64,000 bases of DNA from positions 186,001 to 250,000 of the forward strand of contig NZ_KB894766.1 in assembly GCF_000374625.1 (NCBI RefSeq), in the 5' to 3' direction. A program made the translations under genes and the position numbers. The notes beneath the pieces were generated by a model, which ran no database searches, was not told the origin of the DNA, and was given only the letters and a program-made list of their open reading frames with translations. The DNA is from Allobrachymonas chironomi DSM 19884 (GTDB lineage Bacteria; Pseudomonadota; Gammaproteobacteria; Burkholderiales; Burkholderiaceae_C). The stretch's first letter is position 1. Each line of letters begins with the position of its first letter. Shown here piece after piece: positions 18,593-27,769 of the stretch.

Positions 18593-20053
18593 ATGAAAAT
18601 CATCATTCTCGGCGCCGGGCGCGTCGGTGAAAGTGTGGCCGAACAGCTGGTATCCGAACAGAACGAGATCACCATCATCGACCACAACGCCGACATGCTG
18701 TCACGCCTGCAGGAGCGCTTTGACCTGCGCGGCATTGTCGGCAACGGCGTGGAACCGGCGATTCTGGCCGAAGCCGGGGCAGCCGATGCCGATGTGCTGC
18801 TGGCCTGTACCACGGTGGATGCGCTGAACCTGACCGCCTGCAAGGTGGCCCACCAGAGCTTCAACACGCCCTACCGCATTGCCCGCCTGCGCGCCGCCGG
18901 CTGGCACGCCTTCCGCAACCTGCTGGACGAGGACGGTTTCGCCGTCAACCAGGTGATTTGCCCGGAGGCCTCGATCACGCAATACGTCCGGAAGCTGGTG
19001 GAGTATCCGGAAGCGCTGCAGGTGCGCGAATTTGCCCAGGGACTGGCCGCGCTGATCTCGGTCCGCGTGGACTACAAGGCCCCGATGCACGGCAACCCGC
19101 CAAGCGAGCTGGAGGTGCTGCTGCCCGAGGCGCGCGCCCACGTGGCAGCCGTCTACCGGCGTTTTGCCAATGAGCCGGACCGCTTTGTGCCGACCAGCGC
19201 AGACACCCGCATCCTGGCCGGCGACGAGGTCTTCATCCTGGTTGCCATGGAGGATATCCGCCCGGTGCTGCGCCTGTTCCACCAGGCGCTGCCGCCGGTG
19301 CGCAGCATGATGATTGCCGGTGGCGGCAATATCGGCCTGCAGCTGGCTCGCACGCTGCAGGATCACATCCAGCTCAAGATCGTCGATGCCAGCCTGTCGC
19401 GCTGCGAGCATCTGTCCACCACCCTGGACAGCTCGGTGCTGGTGCTGCAGGGCGATGCCACCGACGAGGACCTGCTGATGGACGAGAACGTCAGCGAGGT
19501 GGATTTCTTCTGCGCGCTGACCAACGACGACGAGAACAACATCATGTCCGGCCTGCTGGCCAAGCAGCTCGGCGTGACACGCGTGCTGTCGCTGGTCAAC
19601 CGGCGCAGCTATGCCGACCTGGTGCACGGCACCCAGATCGATATCGCCTTGTCTCCGGCCCAGGCCATGATGGGCGAACTGCTGGCGCATATCCGCCAGG
19701 GCGATGTGCACCAGGTACACAGTGTGCGGCGCGGCAATGCCGAGGCGATCGAGATTGCCGTGCATGGCAATTCGCGCAGCTCGCATGTGGTCGGGCGCAC
19801 CGTGGGCAGCCTGCGCATGCCGCCGGATACCCATATCGGCCTGATCGTGCGTGGCCTGCCGGATCCGGAAGGCCTGCATCCCGAGGATCTGCCCGATGAC
19901 GGCGACAGCCAGTCGCCGGCCACGCCGGTGGTGCTGGCCGCCCGCGACGACACCGAAATCCAGCCGGGCGACCACCTGATCATCTTCGTGCCGCATCGCC
20001 GCACCATCCGCGCCGTGGAAAAACTGTTCCGCGCCCGCCCGACCCTGCTCTGA
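18593..20053 (+). CDS. trkA: Trk potassium uptake NAD-binding protein TrkA
   Basis: Peripheral cytoplasmic regulator of the Trk potassium channel. 486 residues with two RCK repeats. The first Rossmann motif is MKIIILGAGRVGESVAEQL at residues 1-19, and the second is MMIAGGGNIGLQLARTL near residue 240, each followed by a TrkA-C part. An insertion rich in Asp and Pro lies near 425-445. The start at 18593 is chosen over the in-frame Met at 18548 because it places the Rossmann strand at the N-terminus. Six bases separate it from trkH, so the two genes form an operon. Confidence 0.95.
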   Translation: MKIIILGAGRVGESVAEQLVSEQNEITIIDHNADMLSRLQERFDLRGIVGNGVEPAILAEAGAADADVLLACTTVDALNLTACKVAHQSFNTPYRIARLRAAGWHAFRNLLDEDGFAVNQVICPEASITQYVRKLVEYPEALQVREFAQGLAALISVRVDYKAPMHGNPPSELEVLLPEARAHVAAVYRRFANEPDRFVPTSADTRILAGDEVFILVAMEDIRPVLRLFHQALPPVRSMMIAGGGNIGLQLARTLQDHIQLKIVDASLSRCEHLSTTLDSSVLVLQGDATDEDLLMDENVSEVDFFCALTNDDENNIMSGLLAKQLGVTRVLSLVNRRSYADLVHGTQIDIALSPAQAMMGELLAHIRQGDVHQVHSVRRGNAEAIEIAVHGNSRSSHVVGRTVGSLRMPPDTHIGLIVRGLPDPEGLHPEDLPDDGDSQSPATPVVLAARDDTEIQPGDHLIIFVPHRRTIRAVEKLFRARPTLL

Positions 20054-20059
20054 GCCACC

Positions 20060-21535
20060 ATGCCCACCGTGCGTCACCTGCTTCCGATCCTGCGCCTGCT
20101 CGGCATGCTGATCCTGTACATGAGCGCCAGCATGCTGCTGCCGGTGCTGGTGGCGCTGGTCATGCACGACGGCATGGAGTGGGTCTATCTGGAAAGTGCC
20201 GCATTGACCGCCAGTATCGGCGCCCTGCTCTGGTTTGGTGCACGCAACGCCAGCAACGAACTGCAGCCGCGTGACGGCGTGCTGCTGGTGGTACTGACCT
20301 GGAGCCTCCTGCCGCTGGTTGCCACGATTCCGCTGCTGATCGGCATGCACGAGATCGGCCGGCCGATCAGCCTGACGCACGCCTACTACGAAGCCACATC
20401 GGGCCTGACCACCACCGGCGGCACGGTACTGACCGGGCTGGACAAGCTGCCGGTGTCGCTCAATTTCTGGCGCTGCTTCCTGCAATGGCAGGGCGGCATG
20501 GGGATTCTGGTGCTGGTGGTGGCGGTGCTGCCACTGCTGGGCATGGGCGGCAGCCAACTGTTCCGTGCCGAAATGGCCGGCCCGATGAAGGAAACCAAGC
20601 TGACGCCACGCATCGCCGATACCGCCGCCGGCCTGTGGATGATCTACGCCATCCTGTCGCTGCTGTGCTACATCGGCTACTGGATGGCCGGCATGCCGCC
20701 GATCGACGCCATCATGCACACGTTCACCACCGTCAGCCTGGGAGGCACCTCCAGCCACGATGCCAGCTTTGCCCACTACAACTCGGTAGCGGTGGAAGCG
20801 GTGGCGATGGTGATCATGTTGCTGGCGGCCTGCAACTTTGCGCTCTACTTCAGCGCGCTGCGCCGCAACGATGCCCGCATCCTGTGGCGCAACCCGGAGT
20901 TGCGCATGACGCTGATCTGCCTGGTGGGCGGCGGCCTGCTGGTGTCCCTGGTGATCTGGAGCACGCAGGACTACAGCCTGGGCAAGGCACTGCGACTGGG
21001 CATGTTCCACACCATCTCGATCGGCACCACCACCGGTTATTCGACCTGGAACTACGAGGCCTGGGTTCCGTTTACCTCGGTCTTCATGCTGTTGCTGTCC
21101 AGCTTTGCCACCAGTGCCGGTTCCACCGGCGGCGGCATCAAGACGCTGCGCTGCATGGTGCTGTTCCAGACCGCACGTCACGAACTCAACCGCATCGTGC
21201 ACCCGCGTGCCGTCCAGACGCCGCGCATCGGCCAGACCCGCATTCCCGACACCATCATCCGGGCCGTGGTGGCCTACATGGTGCTGTATGTCAGCACGGT
21301 ACTGATCATGACGCTGCTGATGCTGGCCAGCGGCCTGGATCTGGTGTCGGCCTTTGCCGCCACCCTGGCCAGTGTCAACTGTACCGGGCTGGGCCTGGGC
21401 CAGGTCGGCCCCACCTCCAACTATGCGGCGCTGAACGATTTCCAAGTCTGGCTGTGCAGCATCGGCATGATTCTGGGCCGCCTGGAGCTGCTGAGCTTCT
21501 TCGTGCTGCTGATGCCTTCGTACTGGCGGCGTTGA
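20060..21535 (+). CDS. trkH: Trk potassium uptake protein TrkH
   Basis: Membrane pore subunit of the Trk K+ system. 491 residues with the four-repeat layout of the superfamily of K+ transporters. Filter-loop segments are visible, such as ATSGLTTTGGTVL (about residues 112-124), FTTVSLGGTSSHDAS, HTISIGTTTGYSTW and VNCTGLGLGQVGPTSNY, each with the Gly that lines the filter. It lies immediately after trkA. The fourth loop ends with the conserved GPTSNY, as in functional TrkH. Confidence 0.95.
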   Translation: MPTVRHLLPILRLLGMLILYMSASMLLPVLVALVMHDGMEWVYLESAALTASIGALLWFGARNASNELQPRDGVLLVVLTWSLLPLVATIPLLIGMHEIGRPISLTHAYYEATSGLTTTGGTVLTGLDKLPVSLNFWRCFLQWQGGMGILVLVVAVLPLLGMGGSQLFRAEMAGPMKETKLTPRIADTAAGLWMIYAILSLLCYIGYWMAGMPPIDAIMHTFTTVSLGGTSSHDASFAHYNSVAVEAVAMVIMLLAACNFALYFSALRRNDARILWRNPELRMTLICLVGGGLLVSLVIWSTQDYSLGKALRLGMFHTISIGTTTGYSTWNYEAWVPFTSVFMLLLSSFATSAGSTGGGIKTLRCMVLFQTARHELNRIVHPRAVQTPRIGQTRIPDTIIRAVVAYMVLYVSTVLIMTLLMLASGLDLVSAFAATLASVNCTGLGLGQVGPTSNYAALNDFQVWLCSIGMILGRLELLSFFVLLMPSYWRR

Positions 21536-21622
21536 GGGTGTATCCTTTATGATGCCTGTTGACCGGGCATGCTGCTGCAGCGGTTGCAGCAATCCGCCCG
21601 CCTTTCCTCCTACAGGTCCTGC

Positions 21623-22918
21623 ATGGTTCCCCATCTTGTCACCGCCCTGAGCGGTCCCATCAACGAGCTCGAGCAGCGCATCATCGACTCGATGCCTGCC
21701 ACAGAACGCTGGTTCCGGCTGGAATGGATGGAGCACACGCCTCCGTTCTACACCTCGGTCGATATCCGCAATGCCGGCTTCAAGCTGGCACCGGTCGATA
21801 CCAACCTGTTTCCCGGCAGCTGGAATCACCTGAGCGAAGACATGCTGCCGCTGGCGGTGCAGTCGGCCATGGCCGCGATCGAGAAAATCTGCCCGGAAGC
21901 ACGCAATCTGCTGCTGGTGCCGGACAATCGCCTGCACAACAGCTTCTACCTGACCAATCTGGCGCAGCTGGCGCGCGTGTTCCGCATGGCCGGCCTGCAT
22001 GTGCGCATCGGCTCCATCGATGCCGACCTGACCGAGCCGCTGACGCTGAAGCTGCCGATGGGCGACCAGCTGGTGATCGAGCCCGCCGTCCGCACGGATC
22101 GCCGCCTCGGCCTGAAGGATTTCGATCCCTGCACCATCCTGCTCAACAACGATCTGAGCCGGGGCACCCCCGGCATCCTGGAAGACCTGCACGAGCAGTA
22201 CCTGCTGCCGCCGCTGCATGCCGGCTGGAGCATCCGGCGCAAGAGCCGCCACTTTGCCTGTTACGAGGAAGTGGTCAAGCGCTTCAGCAAGCTGCTCGGT
22301 ATCGACCCCTGGCTGATCAACCCGCTGCACGCCACCTGTGACGATGTCGATTTCAGCGGTCAGGGCAACATGGACGCCCTGCGTGCCACCACCGACTCGG
22401 TGCTGGGCAAGGTACGCCGCAAGTACAAGGAATACGGCATCAACGAGCGCCCCTTCGTGGTGATCAAGTCCGACAACGGCACCGAAGGCATGGGCATCAT
22501 GACGATCCGGGACAGCAAGGAGCTGGACGATCTGCCCGTGCGCGTACTGGAACGCATGCGCGCCGGCAAGAATGGCCAGCAGGTGCGCAGCGTGATCGTG
22601 CAGGAAGGGGTCCTGACCAACGAACGCATCAATGATGCGGTGGCCGAACCGGTGGTCTACACCATGGACCGCTATGTGGTGGGCGGCTTCTACCGCGTCC
22701 ATGCCGATCTGGGCGAAGACGAGAACCTGAACGCGCCGGGCGCGCATTTCGTGCCGCTGGCCTTCCACAACAGCGCCCACCTGCCCGAGCCCGGTCGTCA
22801 ACCCGGTGCCAGCGCCCCGAACCGCTTCTACATGTACGGCGTGATTGCGCGTCTGGGCATGCTGGCGGCCAGCTACGAGCTGGAAGCCACGGATCCGCTG
22901 GCCGAAGACCTGGTCTGA
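21623..22918 (+). CDS. gshA: Glutamate-cysteine ligase, ferrooxidans-type GshA
   Basis: First step of glutathione synthesis, joining glutamate and cysteine. The 431-residue protein belongs to the distinct proteobacterial group first described from Acidithiobacillus, unrelated in detail to E. coli GshA. Recognisable segments are LTALSGPINELEQRIIDSMPATERWFR-like sequence at the N-terminus, VDTNLFPGSWNHLS, LLLVPDNRLHNSFYLTNL, and an ATP-grasp-like end with FVVIKSDNGTEGMGIM and DRYVVGGFYRVH. The start at 21623 is chosen because the 18 codons before it are not conserved. gshB is not beside it; a cation P-type ATPase follows. Confidence 0.85.
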   Translation: MVPHLVTALSGPINELEQRIIDSMPATERWFRLEWMEHTPPFYTSVDIRNAGFKLAPVDTNLFPGSWNHLSEDMLPLAVQSAMAAIEKICPEARNLLLVPDNRLHNSFYLTNLAQLARVFRMAGLHVRIGSIDADLTEPLTLKLPMGDQLVIEPAVRTDRRLGLKDFDPCTILLNNDLSRGTPGILEDLHEQYLLPPLHAGWSIRRKSRHFACYEEVVKRFSKLLGIDPWLINPLHATCDDVDFSGQGNMDALRATTDSVLGKVRRKYKEYGINERPFVVIKSDNGTEGMGIMTIRDSKELDDLPVRVLERMRAGKNGQQVRSVIVQEGVLTNERINDAVAEPVVYTMDRYVVGGFYRVHADLGEDENLNAPGAHFVPLAFHNSAHLPEPGRQPGASAPNRFYMYGVIARLGMLAASYELEATDPLAEDLV

Positions 22919-22961
22919 ACGCTGCCGGACTGGCGCGTCTTCCTGCTGCAATGCACAATGA

Positions 22962-22980
22962 GGACAGCAACCGTCTGTCC
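22962..22980 (+). promoter_or_regulatory. Small hairpin abutting the ribosome site of the P-type ATPase
   Basis: Stem GGACAG (22962-22967) and CTGTCC (22975-22980) with a 7-base loop, directly followed by the CGGGAG ribosome site and the ATG at 22992. It could affect translation, but may be chance. Confidence 0.3.
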
Positions 22981-22991
22981 CGGGAGTAGTC

Positions 22992-25817
22992 ATGTCCGCC
23001 AGCCAGTCACACCACCACGCAGATCCCAGCCTGTCGGATGAAACACAGCTGCTGGCGCTGTGGCAGTGCGATCCCGCACGCGGGCTGGACAGCCGTCTGG
23101 CCGCCAGGCGGCTGCAGGAGCATGGCCCCAACCTGCTGAACAGCGCACCGCCGCTCCCCGGCTGGCGACGCTTTCTGCGCCAGTTCCAGGATCCGCTGAT
23201 CTATCTGCTGCTGGCCGCCATAGGCATCACCATCGTGGTCTGGGCGCTGGAGGACTTTTCCGGCTGGCCGGTGGACGCCCTCGTGATCGCCACCGTCGTG
23301 CTGCTGAATGCGCTACTGGGCTTTCTGCAGGAAAACAAGGCCGAAAACGCGGCCGCAGCGCTGGCCCGCATGACCGAAGTCATGGCCACGGTACAGCGTG
23401 ATGGCCGCCCGCAGCGCATTGCCAGCAGCGCCCTGGTGCCGGGCGACATCCTGCTGCTGGCCGAGGGCGATGCCATTGGTGCCGATGCGCGCCTGCTGCA
23501 GGCGCACGCGCTGCGGGTGCAGGAAGCCTCGCTCACCGGCGAAAGTGAAGCGGTGCTGAAGCAGGCCGTCACACTGACAGCGCCGGTGGCGCTGGGGGAT
23601 CGCATCAACATGGTATTCAAGGGCACGGCAGTGGCAGGCGGCAGCGGCCTGGCCCTGGTCACGGCCACCGGCATGCAGACCGAAATGGGCCAAATCGCCG
23701 ACATGCTGAGCAGCACACACGAAGAGGAAACCCCGCTGCAGAAAGAGGTAGCCCGGCTCGGCCGCATGCTTGGCATCATCGTCATCGCGGTGGCGCTGCT
23801 GGTGATTGTCACGCTGTTGCTGCTGGGAAATGTGCATACGCTGCAGGGGCTGATGACAGTGCTGCTGTTCGGCGTTTCGCTGGCGGTGGCGGCGGTGCCG
23901 GAAGGATTGCCGGCGGTGCTGTCGGTGGTACTGGCCGTGGGCGTGCAGCGCCTGTCTGCCGACAAGGCCATCGTGAAGAAACTGTCCTCGGTGGAGACAC
24001 TCGGATCGGCCTCGGTGATCTGCAGCGACAAGACCGGTACGCTGACCCGATCCGAGATGACAATCGAGCGCATCGTCAGCGCCTCCGGCATCTGCACGGT
24101 CAGCGGTATCGGCTATGCCCCCGAGGGCGAGATCACGCATCAGGGCCAGGCTCTGGCAAGCCAGGCAGCCCTGTGCCACGAGCAACAATGGGTGCTGTGC
24201 GGCGGCAGCCTGGCCAGCAATGCGACGCTGGAACAGGATGCCGCAGGCCAGTGGCACATTCTGGGCGATCCGACCGAAGGCGCCTTTCTGGTCGCCGCCG
24301 GCAAGCTCGGTGCCGCCGGCATCGATCTGCAGCGTTTCGAGCGTCTGGCCGAGTTGCCCTTCGATTCCGATCGCAAGCTGATGTCGGTGGTGCTGCGCGA
24401 ACCGGCCACGGGCCGCCTGCTGCTGCTCACCAAGGGCGCCCCCGACGTGCTGCTGCAGCGCTGCGTGCGCGTGCAGCACGGCAACGCACAAGTCGATCTC
24501 GACTGCCGCTGGCAGCAGCGCTTCCAGGCCGAAACCGATGCCCTGTCCGACGCCGCCCTGCGCACGCTGGCGGTGGCCTGGCGTGAGCTGACGCCGGAGC
24601 AGGCGCAGCAAGCCGATCTGTCGCTGGAACACGGGCTGACGTTCGCCGGCGTGGTCGGCATCATCGATCCGCCACGGCCGGAAGCGCGCCAGGCGATCCG
24701 CGAAGCACACCAGGCCGGCATCCGCGTCATCATGATCACAGGCGACCACCCGCGCACGGCGCTGCGCATTGCGGCCGATCTGGGCATCGTGCCGGACACT
24801 GCCCGCGTGCTCACCGGCCCCGAGCTGGATGCGCTGCTGACCGAAGGCGAAGCCGCCTTTGCCGCGGCCATCCGCGAAGTCTCCGTGTATGCGCGCGTGG
24901 CGCCGGCCCACAAGCTGCGCATTGTCGATGCGCTGCAGGACGCTGGCCATATCGTCGCCATGACCGGTGACGGCGTGAACGATGCGCCGGCGCTCAAGAG
25001 CGCCGATATCGGCATCGCCATGGGCATGACCGGCACTGAAGTCACCAAGGAGGCAGCGCGCATGATCCTGGCCGACGACAACTTTGCCACCATCGTCAAG
25101 GCGGTGCGCATCGGGCGCGGCATATTCGGCAATATCCGCGAATTCCTGCGCTACCTGCTCTCCTCCAACATGGGCGAGGTGCTGACGGTCTTCCTGGGGG
25201 TGGTAGGTGCTGGCGTGATCGGCCTGAACGCCGGCCCCGAAGCCGCCAGCGGCGCGCTGGTGCTGCCGCTGCTGGCAACACAGATCCTGTGGATCAACCT
25301 GATCACCGATTCCGCCCCGGCACTGGCACTGGGCATGGACGCCCTCGATGACGACGTGATGCAGCGCCCGCCACGCCCCGCCAGCGAACGGGTGGTGGAT
25401 GGTCGCATGTGGCGGCAGGTTGCCGTCACCGGTCTGGTCATGGCCCTGTCCGTGCTGCTGACCATGGACCTGTTCCTGCCTGGCGGCCTGCTGCCCAACC
25501 TGTTCGGTAGCGCAACGCACGACCTGACCCTGGCGCGTACGGCCGGCTTTACCGTGCTGGTGATGGCGCAGCTGTTCAACTGCCTGAACGTGCGCTCCGA
25601 ACATGTCAGCGCCTTCCATGGCCTGTGGCGCAATGGCTGGCTCTGGGCGGCGCTGGCACTGTCGCTGGTACTGCAGGTGGCCGTGGTAGAGTTGGCCTGG
25701 CTGAATGTGAGCTTTGGCACGACTCCAATGACGCTGGAGCAATGGCTGATTTGCATCGGCATGGGCAGTCTGGTGTTTTGGCACGGAGAAATCGGGAAAT
25801 TCAGTGCGAGTATGTAA
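22992..25817 (+). CDS. P-type cation-transporting ATPase (Ca2+-type, P2A-like)
   Basis: A 941-residue ion pump with the complete set of P-type motifs: an N-terminal cation-ATPase domain, TGES at 182-185, the membrane PEGLP at 303-307, the phosphorylation site DKTGTLT at 346-352 (D346), the nucleotide domain, and TGDGVNDAP near 658-666. Four C-terminal helices follow (WINLITDSAPALALGMD). The PEGLP motif and the last-helix N-x-x-x-D pattern are those of SERCA/PMR1-like calcium or manganese pumps. It probably exports Ca2+ or a similar divalent ion; specificity cannot be proven here. It follows gshA by 73 bases. Confidence 0.88.
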   Translation: MSASQSHHHADPSLSDETQLLALWQCDPARGLDSRLAARRLQEHGPNLLNSAPPLPGWRRFLRQFQDPLIYLLLAAIGITIVVWALEDFSGWPVDALVIATVVLLNALLGFLQENKAENAAAALARMTEVMATVQRDGRPQRIASSALVPGDILLLAEGDAIGADARLLQAHALRVQEASLTGESEAVLKQAVTLTAPVALGDRINMVFKGTAVAGGSGLALVTATGMQTEMGQIADMLSSTHEEETPLQKEVARLGRMLGIIVIAVALLVIVTLLLLGNVHTLQGLMTVLLFGVSLAVAAVPEGLPAVLSVVLAVGVQRLSADKAIVKKLSSVETLGSASVICSDKTGTLTRSEMTIERIVSASGICTVSGIGYAPEGEITHQGQALASQAALCHEQQWVLCGGSLASNATLEQDAAGQWHILGDPTEGAFLVAAGKLGAAGIDLQRFERLAELPFDSDRKLMSVVLREPATGRLLLLTKGAPDVLLQRCVRVQHGNAQVDLDCRWQQRFQAETDALSDAALRTLAVAWRELTPEQAQQADLSLEHGLTFAGVVGIIDPPRPEARQAIREAHQAGIRVIMITGDHPRTALRIAADLGIVPDTARVLTGPELDALLTEGEAAFAAAIREVSVYARVAPAHKLRIVDALQDAGHIVAMTGDGVNDAPALKSADIGIAMGMTGTEVTKEAARMILADDNFATIVKAVRIGRGIFGNIREFLRYLLSSNMGEVLTVFLGVVGAGVIGLNAGPEAASGALVLPLLATQILWINLITDSAPALALGMDALDDDVMQRPPRPASERVVDGRMWRQVAVTGLVMALSVLLTMDLFLPGGLLPNLFGSATHDLTLARTAGFTVLVMAQLFNCLNVRSEHVSAFHGLWRNGWLWAALALSLVLQVAVVELAWLNVSFGTTPMTLEQWLICIGMGSLVFWHGEIGKFSASM

Positions 25818-25894
25818 CATAATTCACACTACTCCCGCACTTCCGGGGATAAGATGCTTTTTGTTATTTCCAGAAATTTTCCGATCCATCAGGC

Positions 25895-26734
25895 ATGTCC
25901 GCATTACTGCTCCAATTGACCGATTTGCATATCCTGCCCGCAGGTGAACTGGCCTATGGCCAGATCGATACTGCCGGCCTGCTGCAGCAAACCCTGCGTG
26001 CCGTAGCCGCCCTGGAGCGCCGCCCCGATGCCGCCGTGCTGACCGGTGACCTGGTGGACAATGGCAGCGCCGCAGCCTATGCCCAGTTGCGCACACTGCT
26101 GGCCCCGCTGGACATGCCGCTGTACCTGCTGCCCGGCAACCATGATGACCGCCAGCAGCTGCACCAGGCCTTTCCGGAGGCAGCGCCGCTGAATGCCGAT
26201 GGCTTCGTGCAGTACACCGCCGACATTGGCGGGCTGCGCCTGATCGTGCTGGACACCCTGGTCCCCGAGGCCAGCCACGGCGCCCTGTGTCCCCGCCGCC
26301 TGTCCTGGCTGTCCGACGCGCTGGAGGACTGCCGCGACCGTCCGGTCGTGATCGCCATGCACCATCCGCCATTCACCACCGGCATCGACCACATGGACAA
26401 GATCGGCCTGCTGGAAGGCGTGTCCGAACTGGACGCGTTGCTGCGCCGCCATCCGCAGGTGCAGCGCCTGCTGTGCGGCCACATGCACCGCCCGATCCAG
26501 TGCCTGTTTGGCGGCACGCTGGCCTGTACCCTGCCCTCCACCGCGCATCAGCTGGCGCTGGATCTGCCGGACGATGCGCCGGCGCAATGGACCATGGAGC
26601 CCCCCGGCTTCGGCCTGCACCTGCTGGACGACCAGGGCCTGATGGTCAGCCACCTGGGGACCAGCACCCCGTTTGCCGGCCCCTTTCCCTTCGGCACCGA
26701 CAGCACGCAACTGCTGGCGCAGGCAACGGTTTGA
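25895..26734 (+). CDS. GpdQ-like class III metallophosphodiesterase
   Basis: A 279-residue calcineurin-type dinuclear metallohydrolase. Metal-site motifs appear in order: LTDLHI (DxH, residues 9-11), LTGDLVDNG (GD), LPGNHDD (GNHD), AMHHPP and LCGHMHRP (GHxH). The early phrase YGQIDT resembles GpdQ and Rv0805, enzymes that cleave cyclic nucleotides and phosphodiesters such as glycerophosphoethanolamine. A role in cAMP breakdown is possible but unproven, though an adenylate cyclase is encoded at 12815-15196. The gene stands alone between the P-type ATPase and ahpC. Confidence 0.82.
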   Translation: MSALLLQLTDLHILPAGELAYGQIDTAGLLQQTLRAVAALERRPDAAVLTGDLVDNGSAAAYAQLRTLLAPLDMPLYLLPGNHDDRQQLHQAFPEAAPLNADGFVQYTADIGGLRLIVLDTLVPEASHGALCPRRLSWLSDALEDCRDRPVVIAMHHPPFTTGIDHMDKIGLLEGVSELDALLRRHPQVQRLLCGHMHRPIQCLFGGTLACTLPSTAHQLALDLPDDAPAQWTMEPPGFGLHLLDDQGLMVSHLGTSTPFAGPFPFGTDSTQLLAQATV

Positions 26735-26823
26735 AACACCTGCCGGCTTGAAGCTTTTTGCCGGTCTGCAACAATGGCATGGCATGCTCGGCCTGACGCA
26801 ATCCGTACCGGGCTGGTGTGCCG

Positions 26824-26885
26824 ATAGCCCCAGACTATGCATTGATTAGATTTATACAAAACACAAATCGATAGCAATCGGCTAT
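26824..26885 (+). promoter_or_regulatory. OxyR-type operator dyads upstream of ahpC
   Basis: Two exact ATAG-N7-CTAT dyads occur, at 26824-26838 and 26871-26885. This is the core of the OxyR motif. The first is followed, after exactly 7 bases, by a degenerate copy (TTAG-N7-CAAA, 26846-26860), the spacing of a full OxyR tetramer site. That site would end at the -35 position of a promoter with -10 TATCAT at 26883-26888. ahpC starts at 27012, and oxyR itself is at 38128-39123. The dyads are seen; regulation is inferred. Confidence 0.6.
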
Positions 26886-27011
26886 CATTAAGTTGTGTTC
26901 GGTTGATGGTCAGTCGCTGCTGTCACAGGGCCTTCAAGGGCACCTGCTACAACACTTGCAGGGCCATTCCATCCCGACCGTTTTTTCACCCCAACTCACC
27001 AGGAGATATCC

Positions 27012-27575
27012 ATGTCACTGATCAACACCGAAGTGCTGCCTTTCACCGCCGACGCATTCAAGAATGGCGAGTTCATCAAAGTGTCCGACGCCGACCTGAA
27101 AGGCAAGTGGTCTGTCGTGATGTTCTACCCCGCTGACTTCACCTTCGTGTGCCCGACCGAGCTGGAAGACCTGGCCGACCAATACGAAGAGTTCCAGAAG
27201 CTGGGCTGCGAAGTGTACAGCGTGTCCACCGACACCCACTTCAGCCACAAGGCCTGGCACGACACCTCCGACGCCATCGGCAAGATCAAGTACACCATGA
27301 TCGGTGACCCGACCGGCCGCATCACCCGCAACTTCGGCGTGATGATCGAGGAAGCCGGCCTGGCCGATCGTGGCACCTTCGTGATCGATCCCGAAGGCAA
27401 GATCCAGATCGTCGAAGTCCACGCTGGCGGTATCGGCCGTGACGCGACCGAACTGCTGCGCAAGGTCAAGGCTGCCAAGTACGTGGCCGAGCACCCGGGC
27501 GAAGTCTGCCCTGCCAAGTGGCAGGAAGGCGCCGAGACGCTGAAGCCCTCCCTGGACCTGGTCGGCAAGATCTGA
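27012..27575 (+). CDS. ahpC: Alkyl hydroperoxide reductase peroxidase subunit AhpC
   Basis: Typical 2-Cys peroxiredoxin that reduces H2O2, organic peroxides and peroxynitrite, recharged by AhpF. 187 residues with peroxidatic C47 in [13 protein letters not shown] and resolving C166 in [10 protein letters not shown], matching E. coli positions 46 and 165. An AGGAG site precedes the ATG. It is followed by its own terminator and then ahpF. Upstream OxyR-like dyads suggest induction by peroxide. Confidence 0.98.
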   Translation: MSLINTEVLPFTADAFKNGEFIKVSDADLKGKWSVVMFYPADFTFVCPTELEDLADQYEEFQKLGCEVYSVSTDTHFSHKAWHDTSDAIGKIKYTMIGDPTGRITRNFGVMIEEAGLADRGTFVIDPEGKIQIVEVHAGGIGRDATELLRKVKAAKYVAEHPGEVCPAKWQEGAETLKPSLDLVGKI

Positions 27576-27623
27576 GTCCCACGCCTTGAACGGATGGCCG
27601 GCCGGCCATCCTGACAACGCCGC

Positions 27624-27671
27624 GCCAGACGGCGACGCAGCATTCGCCGCTGCGCCGTCTGGCCTTTTTTT
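27624..27671 (+). terminator. Intrinsic terminator between ahpC and ahpF
   Basis: Stem GCCAGACGGCG (27624-27634) pairs perfectly with 27653-27663, followed by seven T residues. It would let ahpC transcripts end before ahpF, consistent with excess AhpC over AhpF. Confidence 0.88.
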
Positions 27672-27769
27672 ACCCGAAAGAAACGTGAACGTGCTGCTTT
27701 GAATGATGTTTGCCACAAGCAGCCATGATTGAAAACAGCATTTTTGAGTGAACAGGAAAGGAGATTCCC

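Noticed and set aside
18701-23131. A minus-strand open frame of 1476 codons opposite trkA-trkH-gshA
   Set aside because: It lies entirely opposite well-supported genes, has a low-complexity His/Gln/Arg-rich product, and matches no family. It is a by-product of GC-rich codon usage, like the other long antisense frames (for example 43254-45722 beyond mltB and 16229-17590).
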